Shown here piece after piece: positions 30,561 through 42,490 of a DNA stretch of 64,000 nucleotides. How positions within the stretch are numbered: position 1 is the stretch's first letter; each line of letters starts with the position of its first letter. The notes beneath the pieces were generated by a model, which searched no databases, was not told the DNA's origin, and worked only from the letters and a program-made list of their open reading frames with translations. The translations under genes and the position numbers were made by a program. Origin of the DNA: Flectonema sp. DT1601 (lineage: Eukaryota > Euglenozoa > Diplonemea > Diplonemida > Diplonemidae); contig OZ025824.1 in the NCBI GenBank assembly GCA_964019425.1, positions 555,001-619,000 on the forward strand, read 5' to 3'.

Positions 30561-30971
30561 CTCCTTAGTTGTAGTTGGCCTCATCTAGACTACTACTTGC
30601 TGCTTTTAGGAATTTTGACATCATTCATTAAGACTGTGCAACCAGCTACCAACAACGTTATTTGTGGATATGTTGTCCTGATATGTATCTGGAAGCAACT
30701 TCAACATTAGTTATCAATCCCCCACCAGGTTGGTACACAAGACCAGCCTGTAGAACTTTAACCAGTTCAAAATGTCGATAATTTAGTACCAAAGTCAAAA
30801 GAAAAAGGTCAAAAAAAAAAGTTTTTTTTTTTCTGGAATCCGAATTTTGCTAAGTGTTTTCTGTGAATGATTGTACTAAAAAAACTTTGGATATAATAAA
30901 GATGGTGGATTTGGCCATTTTTTGGAGATTTGCAGACTTTTTATACACCATGATATTTATAATTACGGTAT

Positions 30972-31162
30972 TAAAAAAAAAAAATAAAAAAAAAAGAATA
31001 AACAATGTTATCATTGTTTTTTTTTTTTATCGTTCGACTTTGTCGACTAATTTCTATTTTCCGTTTTTTTTTCTTAAAAAATAAATAAAAAGAATAAAAT
31101 AAAAAAAAGGGAATAAACAATGTTATCATTGTTTTTTTTTATCGATCGACTATGTCGATCAC
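30972..31162 (+). repeat. Hairpin satellite, B then truncated A unit
   Basis: One B unit (GTTCGAC-TTT-GTCGACTAA) and an A unit cut at ATGTCGATCAC, where a different dyad-bearing cassette begins. Confidence 0.85.
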
Positions 31163-31451
31163 ATGCGATGCTTGCGCAGGGAGAGCCAAGGGTCGAGAAC
31201 CCTTGAGATTACCTTTGTTTCTTTTTGTGACTGGATTGCAGTGGCGCAACCCATCACCCCACCTGTTGGTATCTTTTTATTTTTTTTATTTAAAGAAAAA
31301 AGCAGGCTAAGTCGCCTGAGCTGGCATCGCCAGAATATTTAACTTCACATGGCAATGTCAGCTCGTGAAGGGATCCAGTTGGATCAAAGGTTTTCTCCCC
31401 CCACTCTATTTATCGTCATTGGTGCGCACCTTCGAACGAAAGCAGGGAGAT

Positions 31452-31460
<9 letters not shown>
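31163..31460 (+). repeat. Dyad-bearing cassette
   Basis: Not coding. It contains successive perfect short dyads: TGCG-ATGCT-TGCGCA-like at 31164, AAGGGT-CGAGA-ACCCTT (about 31188) and GATCCA-GT-TGGATC (about 31371). A related layout (AGGCTAAGTC, ACTTCACA, GATCC-AGTG-GGATC) occurs at 36610-36720 and 50600-50710. Confidence 0.6.
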
Positions 31461-31483
<23 letters not shown>

Positions 31484-31496
31484 ATTTATTATTTAA

Positions 31497-31910
31497 AAAA
31501 AAGGAAACAATCAGTTTAGCGTCTCGATCGGGACGGAAAATAGAAATTAATCGACATAGTCGATCGATAGAAAAAAAAACAATGATAGCATTGTTCATTC
31601 TTTTTTTTTTTTTTTTTTAAATCCCTTTAAATATTTTAAAGAAAAAACAATCAGTTTAGCGTCTTGACCAGGACGGAAAATAGAAAGTGATCGACATAGT
31701 CGATCGATAAAAAACAATGATAACATTGTTTATTCTTTTTTTTTTTTTTTTTTTTTTTTTAAATCCTTTTTATTATTTTAAAGAAAAAACAATCAGTTTA
31801 GCGTCTTGACCAGGACGGAAAATAGAAAGTGATCGACATAGTCGATCGATAAAAAAACAATGATAACATTGTTTATTCTTTTTTTTTTTTTTTTTTAAAT
31901 TCTTTTTATT
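31497..31910 (-). repeat. Hairpin satellite, minus orientation
   Basis: Three A-type units, the first with the CGTCTCGATCGGGACG end variant. With its GCAGGGAGATGCTC flank (31440) this is a duplicate of 28376-28830. Confidence 0.9.
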
Positions 31911-31912
31911 TA

Positions 31913-32358
31913 CTGTAAAGGGAAATATTCTTGTGGGGAAAAACCCGCGAGTTTTTATTATTTTTTCTAAATCCGCGAGAATATTTCCCCGCAGGAATAT
32001 TTCCCTGCAAGCATATCTTTTTTCCAGCCATTTTTTTTGTTACTTTTTGTGAAGAAAATATGTGTGCTATGAAGGAAAGTTTCAGCAAAAATTATTTTTG
32101 TTGTGCAGTATGGTAGTTTTTTATTGTGTTTGCTTGTAAATAATGCTTTGTTCCACCTGACATTCGATGAAAGCACAAAGATTTGTTAAATTCTTGATCA
32201 ACTGACTGACTTTCGCAAAAATCCTCTGTGGCAGGGAAATATTCTTGTGGGGAAAAACCCGCGAGTTTGAAAAAAAATCCCCAAATCCGCGAGAATATTT
32301 CCCCGCGAGAATATTTCCCCGCAAGAATATTTCCCCGCGAGAATATTTCCCTTTACAG
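31913..32358. mobile_element. TA-flanked MITE, family M2, copy 2 (446 bp)
   Basis: Reverse complement of 27312-27757 with the same length and almost the same sequence, flanked by TA (31911-31912 and 32359-32360). Inserted within a satellite A/T tract. Confidence 0.9.
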
Positions 32359-32374
32359 TATTTTTAAAGAAAAA

Positions 32375-32993
32375 AAAACGGAAAACAAAAATTAGTCGAC
32401 AAAGTCGAACGATAAAAAAAAAACAATGATAACATTGTTTATTCTTTTTTTTTTTGTTTTTTTTTATATTCTTTTTTATTAATTTTGAAAAAAAAAACAA
32501 TCAGTTTAGCGTCTTGACCAGGACGGAAAATAGAAAGTAATCGACATAGTCGATCGATAAAAAAAAAACAATGATAACATTGTTTATTCTTTTTTTTTTT
32601 TTTTTTTTAAATTCTTTTTATTTATTTTTTAAAAGAAAAAAAAACGGAAAATAGAAATTAGTCAACAAAGTCGAACGATAAAAAAAAAAAACAATGATAA
32701 CATTGTTTATTCTTTTTTTTTTATTTTTTTTTATATTCTTTTTTATTAATTTTGAAAAAAAAACAATCAGTTTAGCGTCCTGACCAGGACGGAAAATAGA
32801 AAGTGATCGACATAGTCGATCGATAAAAAAAAACAATGATAACATTGTTTATTCTTTTTTTTTTTATTTTTTTTTGTATTCTTTTTTATTAATTTTGAAA
32901 AAAAACAATCAGTTTAGCGTCTTGACCAGGACGGAAAATAGAAAGTGATCGACATAGTCGATCGATAAAAAAAAACAATGATAACATTGTTTA

Positions 32994-33028
<35 letters not shown>

Positions 33029-33141
33029 CTTTTTATTATTTTTAAAGAAAAAACAATCAGTTTAGCGTCTTGACCAGGACGAAAAATAGAAAGTGATCGA
33101 CATAGTCGATCGATAAAAAAAAACAATGATAACATTGTTTA

Positions 33142-33176
<35 letters not shown>

Positions 33177-33289
33177 CTTTTTATTATTTTTAAAGAAAAA
33201 ACAATCAGTTTAGCGTCTTGACCAGGACGAAAAATAGAAAGTGATCGACATAGTCGATCGATAAAAAAACAATGATAACATAGTTTATT

Positions 33290-33323
<34 letters not shown>

Positions 33324-33480
33324 CTTCTTATTATTTTTTAAAGAAAAAACAATCAGTTTAGCGTCTTGACCAGGACGGAAAATAGAAAGTAATCGACATA
33401 GTCGATCGATAAAATAAAAACAATGATAACATTGTTTATTCCTTTTTTTTTTTTTTTTTTTTTATTCTTTTTATTTATTT
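32375..33480 (-). repeat. Hairpin satellite array, minus orientation
   Basis: Alternating B and A units near 32375-32850, then mostly A units to 33480. Poly-T spacers vary from about 10 to 30 bases while the dyads are nearly constant. The array stops at 33480, before CATTATTGCTACATTGTAGC. Confidence 0.9.
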
Positions 33481-33607
33481 TTAAAGAATCATTTAAAGAA
33501 CATTATTGCTACATTGTAGCTCCCCTACAAAAACCTTTTTTTTTGCAGTTGTCTTTTGGTTGTAGCAACTTTTATTTTATGCTTTTCTAATGTCCCAAAG
33601 TTGGTTG

Positions 33608-33796
33608 AATTCGATAGAGTGGGAAGTAACGGACTGGGAGCTTTTGGCTCCTGCCCTATTCCCGATGTAAACTTTCTTTTTATTTTTTTTTTTTTTTAAC
33701 AGGCCCAGAGGGCGACAATGACTGTTGCTGACCAAGGAATAATATTCAAATGAATTTTCGTTTCAAAGAAACGAACAGAATTAAGAGAGAGGCAGA

Positions 33797-33830
<34 letters not shown>

Positions 33831-33928
33831 AAAAAAATATGAAGAGGAAATAATCAAACATGAAAAAAATAAAAAAAAAAAAAATAAAATATAAATAAAA
33901 AACGTTGTATGAAAAAGGAAAAAATTTT
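33608..33928 (+). repeat. RepX repeat, plus orientation
   Basis: Same order as 28004-28390, with GCCC-AGA-GGGC in place of GCCC-AAA-GGGC. It starts with TCGATAGAGTGGGAAGTAAC. Confidence 0.8.
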
Positions 33929-34261
33929 ACTTTTTTTTTTTCTGCAAGGGAACAGTCCAAAGCATAAGTCCGAACAGCCCTAAGGCCAGTGAACGCACTG
34001 ATTGTTAGGTATTGTATTCCAGAGAAAGTTTGGTTTGTATCTCCCGGGTACCCCCCTTGCGATGCTAGCGCAAGAGTCGAGGTGTTATGTATTCCTCTCC
34101 GTTGCGCTACTTTATTTTTATTTATCTTATTTTATTTAATTTGTTAAAAGAAAACAGGTAACTTTACATGGGCATCGGCTCGAACGGCTCTGGCGAAGCG
34201 AGTGAACGAGTCTGATTGCTGAGTATTGTATTCTGTTTTCTTGTTCTTTTTTTAATTTACC
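33929..34261. other. Dyad-bearing spacer
   Basis: No gene. Contains CTTGCG-ATGCTAG-CGCAAG (near 34058) and a related GGGTATTGTATTCC-type phrase seen twice (34010, 34226). Confidence 0.5.
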
Positions 34262-35460
34262 GGCCAGCAATGGTTTTTTTTTTTTTTTTTCTCTTATCTC
34301 TTTGTTTTCTTTTTCTTTTACTCTAATATGAAATATTTTTGAACAAAATGTGATTATTAATTTAAAAAAAAAAAAAAAAAAAATAATGTAAATGAATAAT
34401 AAAAAAAAAAAAAAAAAAAACATGCCTTGGGAATACAACCAAAGCCCCAATTAATCGGTCCTTTCTTTTTTCCTTCTTGTCAAGTGATCGCTCCACTCGT
34501 CGATCACCAAAACCGATTGTATTTATATCTGTTCTTTTCTCAACGATCGGCTATACCGATCATTTTTTTTAAAATAATTGTTTTCTTCTTCTCGACGATC
34601 AGATCCAATTGATCGACTTTTTTTTTTTTTTTTTTTTTTTTTCCTTTATTCTTTCCATCCCTCCCGCTCCCCTTATTTTAATAAAAACAAGATCAGCTCA
34701 GCTTGATCGTTAATCTTTTTTTTTTTTTTTTTTTTAAATTTAAACTGATTGTATTTATATCTGGTTATTTTTTCTCAACGATCGGCTATGCCGATCGACC
34801 TTTAAAATAATTGTCTTCTTCTTCTCGACGATCAGATCCAATTGATCGACCTTTTCTTTTTTTTTCCTTTATTCCTCCCATCCCTCCCGCTCCCCTTAAT
34901 TTAATAAAAACAAGATCAGCTCAGCTTGATCGTTATTTATTTATTTATTTATTTTTTTTTTTTTTTTTGTTGGTCCTAGTCAAGACCTTAAACTGACTAA
35001 TCGGTCTTAACTTTAACTAAGTGAATGAACCCTTTCCGTTTTCCTTTTCCCTTTATTACTCTCTATCTGGTCTGTTATGTCATAAATCTCATTTAATTTT
35101 ATCATTCATTTTAATTTTCACTGTTTCCCATCTACATTTTATTTTCAAATAGTTCCGGTCTGTCTTTAATGTTAAATAAAACTGATCATGTTAACTCAAT
35201 ATTGTTTTTTTTTTATGTGCAAGAGATACCAACACGCAAGAGATACCAACGCACATACGAGATACCAGCACTTCCGAGATACCGACACACAAGAGATACC
35301 AAGACACTTAAGATACCAGCAAGGACAATGAGAGGTAGAATGAACTCTCCTCCTTGTGTCCGATCCTGATTATTTTTTGTTGAATTGGTAGTGTTACCTC
35401 AGTTTGCGACTCTCGTATCTGTGTTGTGTTAACTCATGTAGGTGATCTTAACTCCTGTTA
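34262..35460 (+). repeat. Segmental duplication S1, copy 1
   Basis: About 1.2 kb, paired with 38019-39045 plus 42610-42780. Holds GATC-anchored dyads: GTGATCG...CGATCAC (34484-34507), GATCGG-CTATA-CCGATC, CGATCA-GATCCAAT-TGATCG, GATCA-GCTCAGCT-TGATC and GATCGGC-TAT-GCCGATC (about 34781), and a GAGATACCAAC-type short tandem run (35222-35320). No convincing gene. It leads straight into a satellite array. Confidence 0.85.
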
Positions 35461-36235
35461 AAAAATAAATAAAAAGAATTTAAAATAAAAAAAAAAGAAT
35501 AAACAATGTTATCATTGTTTTTTTTATCGATCGACTATGTCGATTACTTTCTATTTTCCGTCCTGGTCAAGACGCTAAACTGATTGTTTTTTTTTTTTCA
35601 AAGTTAATAAAAAAGAATAAAAAAAAAAAAATAAAAAAAAGAATAAACAATGTTATCATTGTTTTTTTTTATTGTTCGACTTTGTCGACTAATTTCTATT
35701 TTCCGTTTTTTTTCTTTAAAAAATAAATAAAAAGAATTTAAAATAAAAAAAAAGAATAAACAATGTTATCATTGTTTTTTTTTTATCGATCGACTATGTC
35801 GATTACTTTCTATTTTCCGTCCTGGTCAAGACGCTAAACTGATTGTTTTTTTTTTTTTTCAAAATTAATAGAAAAGAATAAAAAAAAAAATAAAAAAAAG
35901 AATAAACAATGTTATCATTGTTTTTTTTTATCGTTCGACTTTGTCGACTAATTTCTATTTTCCGTTTTTTTTTTTTTCTTTAAAAAAAATAAATAAAAAG
36001 AATTTAAAATAAAAAAAAAGAATAAACAATGTTATCATTGTTTTTTTTTTATCGATCGACTATGTCGATCACTTTCTATTTTCCGTCCTGGTCAAGACGC
36101 TAAACTGATTGTTTTTTTTTTTTAATAAATAAAAAGAAATAAAAAAAAAAAAAAAAGAATAAACAATGTTATCATTGTTTTTTTTTTATCGTTCGACTTT
36201 GTCGACTAATTTCTATTTTCCGTTTCGCATTTTTT
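35455..36235 (+). repeat. Hairpin satellite array, plus orientation
   Basis: Alternating A and B units. Unit variants (AATTAATAGAAAAG, and a longer T run before CTTTAAAAAAAATAAA) are shared with 52245-52440, showing these segments are paralogous. This array provides the empty target of the MITE at 51941. Confidence 0.92.
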
Positions 36236-36246
36236 TATTTTCCGTG

Positions 36247-37703
36247 TCGCATTTTTTTATTGTAATCTTCTATTACAATTCTCTTTCTGTTCTGGTCTGT
36301 TACTTCATTTGTCTTGTTTAACTTCAGTTATATCCATTTTACTTTTTATTGTTTCCCATCTACTTTTTATTTTCTATTAGTTCTGGTCAGAAACTCCTGG
36401 GCAGCAAGAAGGAAAGCAGTTTAGTACTTCTGGGTGTTTGGCATCACCCCCCATAGTGAGCAAGTACAACAGGTAGCATTGGTAGTCTGTTGATCCTGAG
36501 TGATCCCAGCTACAGTTTTGTTTTTCTTTCTTTTTTTTTAGAAGAAGATCAGGACATCCAAGCACTGCTGGATAGTTGCTGAATGCAGGGCCTGCCTGTG
36601 GCATTATAATAACAGGCTAAGTCATTTGTAGTTCATAGTTTACCTTTGATTTTATAACTTCACACAGGGTACTATGAACGATGAGAGATCCAGTGGGATC
36701 ACTCAGGGTCTAGTAGAGACCACCAATGTTGTGCGTTGATAGGCAAGGTGATCAACCTTGACATTCTTTCTTTTCTCTCCTGTTGTGACAAACACAAAAT
36801 ACACGCACAGCTTACAGTGTGTTCTTTGTGTATGTTTTCTTCAGGTGTGAGTAGTTTTTTTGTTCTTGCTCTTCAGGGAGGGCCTTAGCCAAAAGCTAAC
36901 AGTCCAAATCTCACCTGGAAATTCAACTCAGTCTTTGTCAGTTTTGGCATCAAACTTGTAATGGTTTAATCATTACAGGTTATTTACTGAAATATTTGTT
37001 CTAAAAGTTGCTAAGTATTTCTCACTTAGAAATTTTTTATTTTTTTATTTTCAGCTACAAATTGTTTCTACTAAGTGTTTCTCACTTAGATATTTTTTTT
37101 GCTTTTCAGCTCCTTAAAAGCTGCTAAGTGTTTCTGCTAAGTGTTTCTCACTTAGAATCTTATTGTTATGTTCGTTTTCTATCCCTTCTCCTATCCCTTT
37201 TGTTCAAAAAAAGCGGGAGGAAATTCTCTCATTCACGCTAAGATGCACTCTGAACTTTGATTTTTTGATCTGAGTGTGAGGGAATGACCTGTTAGTGCAT
37301 TGGGCATAAGCTGGGCTGCAGTTTAGATGTCTTAGGTGTTAATAAGGGGTTCCTCTTAGCATTTTTCTTTGTTCCCACCTTATGATTTTCTTGAAGAAAA
37401 AAAATAGAAGTCATAATGGTGCTTCCCTCTGGAAGGGTTGTAAGCCATGGTGTCCAACTAAATTAAAGGACAAGTCTGGGATAATCCCTGCCAGAGGGGC
37501 GAGTATTCTACCATGGTTGAAATACTCTGGCAACTGATCTTCAATTTTATGTTGTTTGTTAGCTGCTGGTGTATCTTGATCATGTGTTGATACTTGCATT
37601 TTTTTATTGTAATCTTCTATTACAATTCTCTTTCTGTTCTGGTCTGTTACTTCATTTGTCTTGTTTAACTTCAGTTATATCCATTTTACTTTTTATTGTT
37701 TCC
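36247..37703 (+). repeat. 1.46-kb segment bounded by ~107-bp direct repeats
   Basis: The repeats at 36247-36352 and 37597-37703 are nearly identical (GCATTTTTTTATTGTAATC through CATTTTACTTTTTATTG). Between them lie the S2 unit (36358-36925) and three CTAAGTG-TTTCT-CACTTAG-type dyads (about 37010-37160). No coding region. It may be a tandem duplication or a non-autonomous element with terminal direct repeats; no target duplication was established. Confidence 0.6.
36358..36925 (+). repeat. Duplicated unit S2, copy 1
   Basis: Almost identical to 50347-50917. It starts at TCTACTTTTTATTTTCTATT and ends at GGAAATTCAACT. It includes the cassette with GATCC-AGTG-GGATC. Confidence 0.88.
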
Positions 37704-38018
37704 ATCAAGATATCGTTACAATCGAAGGAGATGTTCTGCTGATGACGTTCACGGTGACTCCACCCCCTTGTAATTCTCTTTTTCCTTACTTTCACATCAC
37801 TTTGTTTATTTAGTTTTTTAGCTTATTTATTATTTATTGTTCGTTTTTGTTTGTATTATTTTATCGATATGTTTATGTCCGTCAGATCATAACGTTAATC
37901 AGGTTAATTGTTAATTGTTAATTATAAATGGTCTAAACCCCAATCCAAGTTCCCAAGGCTTGGCATAGTTTTTGAGTGACGCCTTACTGGCCTCCTCATC
38001 CTCTATGAGTGGTGAGGG

Positions 38019-39045
38019 GGCCAGCAATGGTTTTTTTTTTTTTTTTTTTTTCTCTTATCTCTTTTTTTTTCTTTTTCTTTTACTCTAATATGAAATATTT
38101 TTGAATAAAATGTGATTATTAATTTAAAAAAAAAAAAAAAAATAATGTAAATGAATAATAAAAAAAAAAAAAAAAATGCCTTGGGAATACAACCAAAGCC
38201 CCAATTAATCGGTCCTTTCTTTTTTCCTTCTTGTCAAGTGATCGCTCCACTCGTCGATCACCAAAACCGATTGTATTTATATCTGTTCTTTTCTCAACGA
38301 TCGGCTATACCGATCATTTTTTTAAAATAATTGTTTTCTTCTTCTCGACGATCAGATCCAATTGATCGACCTTTTTTTTTTTTTTTCCTTTATTCCTTCC
38401 ATCCCTCCCGCTCCCCTTATTTTAATAAAAACAAGATCAGCTCAGCTTGATCGTTAATCTTTTTTTTTTTTTTTTTTTTAAATTTAAACTGATTGTATTT
38501 ATATCTGGTTATTTTTTCTCAACGATCGGCTATGCCGATCGACCTTTAAAATAATTGTCTTCTTCTTCTCGACGATCAGACCCAATTGATCGACCTTTTC
38601 TTTTTTTTTCCTTTATTCCTCCCATCCCTCCCGCTCCCCTTATTTTAATAAAAACAAGATCAGCTCAGCTTGATCGTTATTTATTTATTTATTTATTTTT
38701 TTTTTTTTTGTTGGTCCTAGTCAAGACCTTAAACTGACTAATCGGTCTTAACTTTAACTAAGTGAATAAACCCTTCCCGTTTTCCTTTTCCCTTTATTAC
38801 TCTCTATCTGGTCTGTTATGTCATAAATCTCATTTAATTTTATCATTCATTTTAATTTTCACTGTTTCCCATCTACATTTTATTTTCAAATAGTTCCGGT
38901 CTGTCTTTAATGTTAAATAATACTGATCATGTTAACTCAATATTTTTTTTTTTTATGTGCAAGAGATACCAACACGCAAGAGATACCAACGCACAAACGA
39001 GATACCAGCACTTCCGAGATACCGACACACAAGACTAGAGATACC
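38019..39045 (+). repeat. Segmental duplication S1, copy 2 (left part)
   Basis: Matches 34262-35293 with small poly-T length changes. It is interrupted at 39045 and resumes at 42610. Confidence 0.88.
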
Positions 39046-39602
39046 CCTTCCAGGCTCGCGTTGCTCGCACACAACTTTTTTTTTTTAAGCTTTCTGAACA
39101 AACATTATTTTTACAACCAAGTCACGTCTGTTTTTATTCCCTGGCTAGGTACCCGTCCAGGGTACAAATTTGAACTTAACTTTACGCTCGCGTTAAGTTA
39201 AGTCCAATTTTGTGGTTGAAAAACACAAAAAATGTGCCTGGGAATTAAACCCTTACCACGGCTACCAAAGAGATTTAAGGTATCCACTCGGCTGTGCAGC
39301 CCTCGGATTTTCTTTTTTTTTTTTATTTATTTATTTGTGTGTTCTTAGCCTCTTTATGGAAATCCTTCCATTTTCCCTTCCCTCCAGTCTTAACGTAGGA
39401 GAGTCTACCAGGTGCCTACCCTGGACGCCCTTCGGGCGTGGAATTTGAACTAATTGCGTGTACGGGCGCGATGGGTTATTGCAGTGGCAGGGGGTCGAAC
39501 CAGCGATCACCCAGCCCCAGGGCGAGGGTTATACTACTACCCCTGGGATATCGCAACTTTTTATTATTATTACTTTTCTGCAATTTTTATTTATAAATAA
39601 GT

Positions 39603-39671
39603 TTTCGAAAAGGTGGGAAGTAACGGGCTGGGAGCTTTTGGCTCCTGCCCCTATTCCTCCCGATGTAAACT

Positions 39672-39705
<34 letters not shown>

Positions 39706-39885
39706 GGCCCAAAGGGCGACAATGAAAGATGCTGACCAAGGAATAATATTCAAATGAATTTTCGTTTCAAAGAAACGAACAGGATTAAGGGAGAGGCAGA
39801 AAAAAAAAAAAAAAAATAATATGAAGAGGAAATAATCAAACATGAAAAAAAAAAATAAAATAAAAATAAACAAACGTTATATATA
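39603..39885 (+). repeat. RepX repeat inside the 3.56-kb insertion
   Basis: GTGGGAAGTAACGGGCTGGG, GGAGC-TTTTG-GCTCC, GCCC-AAA-GGGC and TTCGTTTC-AAA-GAAACGAA in the usual order. Confidence 0.8.
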
Positions 39886-40984
39886 AGCAATTTCTTTCGC
39901 ATTTTTTCTTTCACAATTTTCTATTTATTTATTACTTTTCTGTCCCAACGGGACGACAAATGAAAAATGTCCTCTCTTAGCTGAAAATGCACACTGCACC
40001 CTGTTTTATCAAGTCCTTTGTTTTTGTTTTTCTGAAAGATATCTGTAGTTGTTGTTATATTAATATGCTAGCACGAAAACGACGGCTAGGTTTATGATGA
40101 TTGGATATGTGGCTTAGGATATCTGTTTGTTACATTTGGAAGTATTTTACAACAGGTTTATCGAACCTGTATCTGCAATGTGTGCGACCCTGGGATGGGA
40201 ATATAGGAATTTAGTTATATTAATAAGGTTATCGTTCATTATTTCCAATGAAATAGAAATGTGGGAAGAACTATGGGATGGCGGAACGCAGCCCCCCCCC
40301 CAACCCCCCCCAAGGGGGGGGAGCCACTAATAAAGGCCAACCTCCTGAAAAAGAATCAAGAAAAAACAAAAATGCCCTCACCCAAGGTCGAACTGGACGG
40401 TTTACAGCCATTTTGGGTTTTGTAAAGAATGGTTAGTTCTGAAACTATTTGTGTAGGAAAGACCCTTTACCCAAAAAGAAATGAAATCAAAGATTGCTTT
40501 TTCACAGCTTGGCACCTAAAACCCAAAGCTCATTAAGAAGGAAAAAATTATTTCAAAAAGAAAATTTTTGCTAACTAAATTGGCAGCCATACACCTAAAT
40601 TTCAAAACCATACCACTTACTAACAAAATTTCTTTCTCATCACTCTTTATATTTTAAGAAAATGGTTAACAGGAATTTATGAAGACTTTTAGATAGATCA
40701 ACTATGTGTTCCCATCTTTTCTAGGAGATCTGTAGAAAAAAATAAATCTTTCAGAAAATATTATAAAGGAAAGATTTTTTCTGAAGAATTTTTTTTTAAC
40801 TACCTACTAAATTGGCAACCATACACTTAAATTTCAAAACCATACTAAAAAAGAATTTTCATCACATTTTATACTTTAAGAAAATGGTTACCCATCTTTT
40901 TTAGACCTGCTCGGGCACAAAAATCCAGCATTTTTCCTTAGGCAAAAATAAATCTTACTTACTTCCTACTGAAGAAAATTGGCA

Positions 40985-41535
40985 GCTTAAATTTGTTTGC
41001 AGGAAAAAAGTAAGCAGCTAAAATTTGCTTGCGGGAAGAAAATAAGCAGCCAAAATTTGCTTGCGGGAAGAAATAAGCAGCTAAAATTTGCCTGCAAGAA
41101 AAAAATAAGCAGCTAAAATTTGCTTGCGGGAAGAAAATAAGCAGCTAAAATTTGCTTGCGGGAAGAAAATAAGCAGCTAAAATTGCTTGCGGGAAGAAAA
41201 TAAGCAGCTAAGATTTGCTTGCGGGAAGAAAATAAGCAGCTAAAATTTGCTTGCGGGAAGAAAATAAGCAGCTAAAATTTGCTTGCGGGAAGAAAATAAG
41301 CAGCTAAAATTTGCTTGCGGGAAGAAAATAAGCAGCTAAAATTTGCTTGCGGGAAGAAAATTAGCAGCTAAGATTTGCTTGCGGGAAGAGAATCAGCAGC
41401 TAAAATTTGCTTGCGGGAAGAAAATTAGCAGCTAAAATTTGCCTGAAAGAAAGAAATAAGCAGCTAAAACTTGCTTGCGGGAAGAGAATCAGCAGCTAAA
41501 ATTTGCTTGCAAGAAGAAAATTAGCAGCCAAAATT
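40985..41535 (+). repeat. 32-bp minisatellite
   Basis: About 17 tandem units with core AGCAGCTAAAATTTGCTTGC then GGGAAGAAAATA. The outer units are more diverged than the central ones. Not coding. Confidence 0.92.
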
Positions 41536-41879
41536 TGCTCAGGTGCTACATAAGCATTGATTGCAGAAAGGTGGCAAAAATGAAAGGAATTATTTATTAA
41601 AACCCAAATTGTCTAAACCATAACAAAAAGGCAGCTTGGCACCAAAACTCTAAAACCTATTCTCCTCAGGGATTTGTGAAGCCTTTTCGAGATCGATAGG
41701 CCAAGGGATAACCATAAAAAAGGTGTAACCATGATTTCTTGGGGGTGAGTGGCACAAAAAGCAGTAAAAAAAAAAAAAAAAAAATCCCGTGACAAAGGCA
41801 AATAACTGCAAAGGCAGCAATTCTCTTTCCGCAAACGCCCCCCCGTGGGTCATCAGGTCATTTGGTAGTGCCAACCTGC

Positions 41880-42490
41880 AACAGGTTAACATGCAACACT
41901 CTACCTTTCTTCCCGTAATGCGTGACACCATTCAACACTTACGTAAGCACTTAGCACCAGGCCTGCTTGCGGGAAGAAACAGAAAGCCTCATTCCCAGTA
42001 CGGAAGTAGCTAGGCCTGGCCAGCTTACATAGCACTTCTGAGCAACCTAATATTATTCCTGTAATGCGTGACACTATTACGTAGCACTTAGCACCAGGCC
42101 TGCTAGCAGGAAGAAACAGAAGCCTCAATTCCCAGTACGGAAGTAGCTAGGCCTGGCCAGCTTACAGTGCTGCGTAAGTTTTGACTGGCAAACAACTGCA
42201 AAACTTTTTTCTCCACACAGAGATTTGTGAAGACTTTTCAGGGTCGATAGATCGAGAGATAACCATAAAAAAAGATTTACTCATGTTTTTCTGGAGGTGA
42301 GTGGCGCAAAAAGTGGTAAAAAAAAAAAAAAAATTCCGTGACAAAGGCAAATTTCTTTCTGCAAACGCCCGCCGTGGATCACATTTGGTAGCGCCGACTT
42401 GCCACAGGTCAATATGCAACGCTACATTTCTTTCCGTAATGCGTGGCACCAGTCAACACTTATGTTGCACTTAGAACCAGACCTTCTTGT
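41880..42490 (+). repeat. Paired local repeats beside the minisatellite
   Basis: Two copies of a CAGGCCTGCT..GGGAAGAAACAGAA, CCCAGTACGGAAGTAGCTAG, GCCTGGCCAGCTTACA block (about 41959-42030 and 42092-42167), and duplicated GCGTGACACCATTCAACACT-like phrases near 41920 and 42441. The GGGAAGAAA phrase links it to the minisatellite unit. No gene seen. Confidence 0.65.

Noticed and set aside
28356-33000. Many 60-100-residue frames rich in Phe or Lys
   Set aside because: They read poly-T or poly-A plus the satellite unit and recur wherever the satellite does. No independent evidence of coding.
26826-33480. CRISPR-like reading of the regular dyad repeats
   Set aside because: Repeats are contiguous units with A/T tracts, not identical repeats with unique spacers, and the sequence is eukaryotic with introns.
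39466-39545. tRNA-like sequence on the minus strand
   Set aside because: It has a B-box-like GGTTCGACCCC and an A-box-like TAGTAGTATAACC, but acceptor and T stems do not pair well. Possibly a tRNA-derived SINE head; not called as a tRNA gene.
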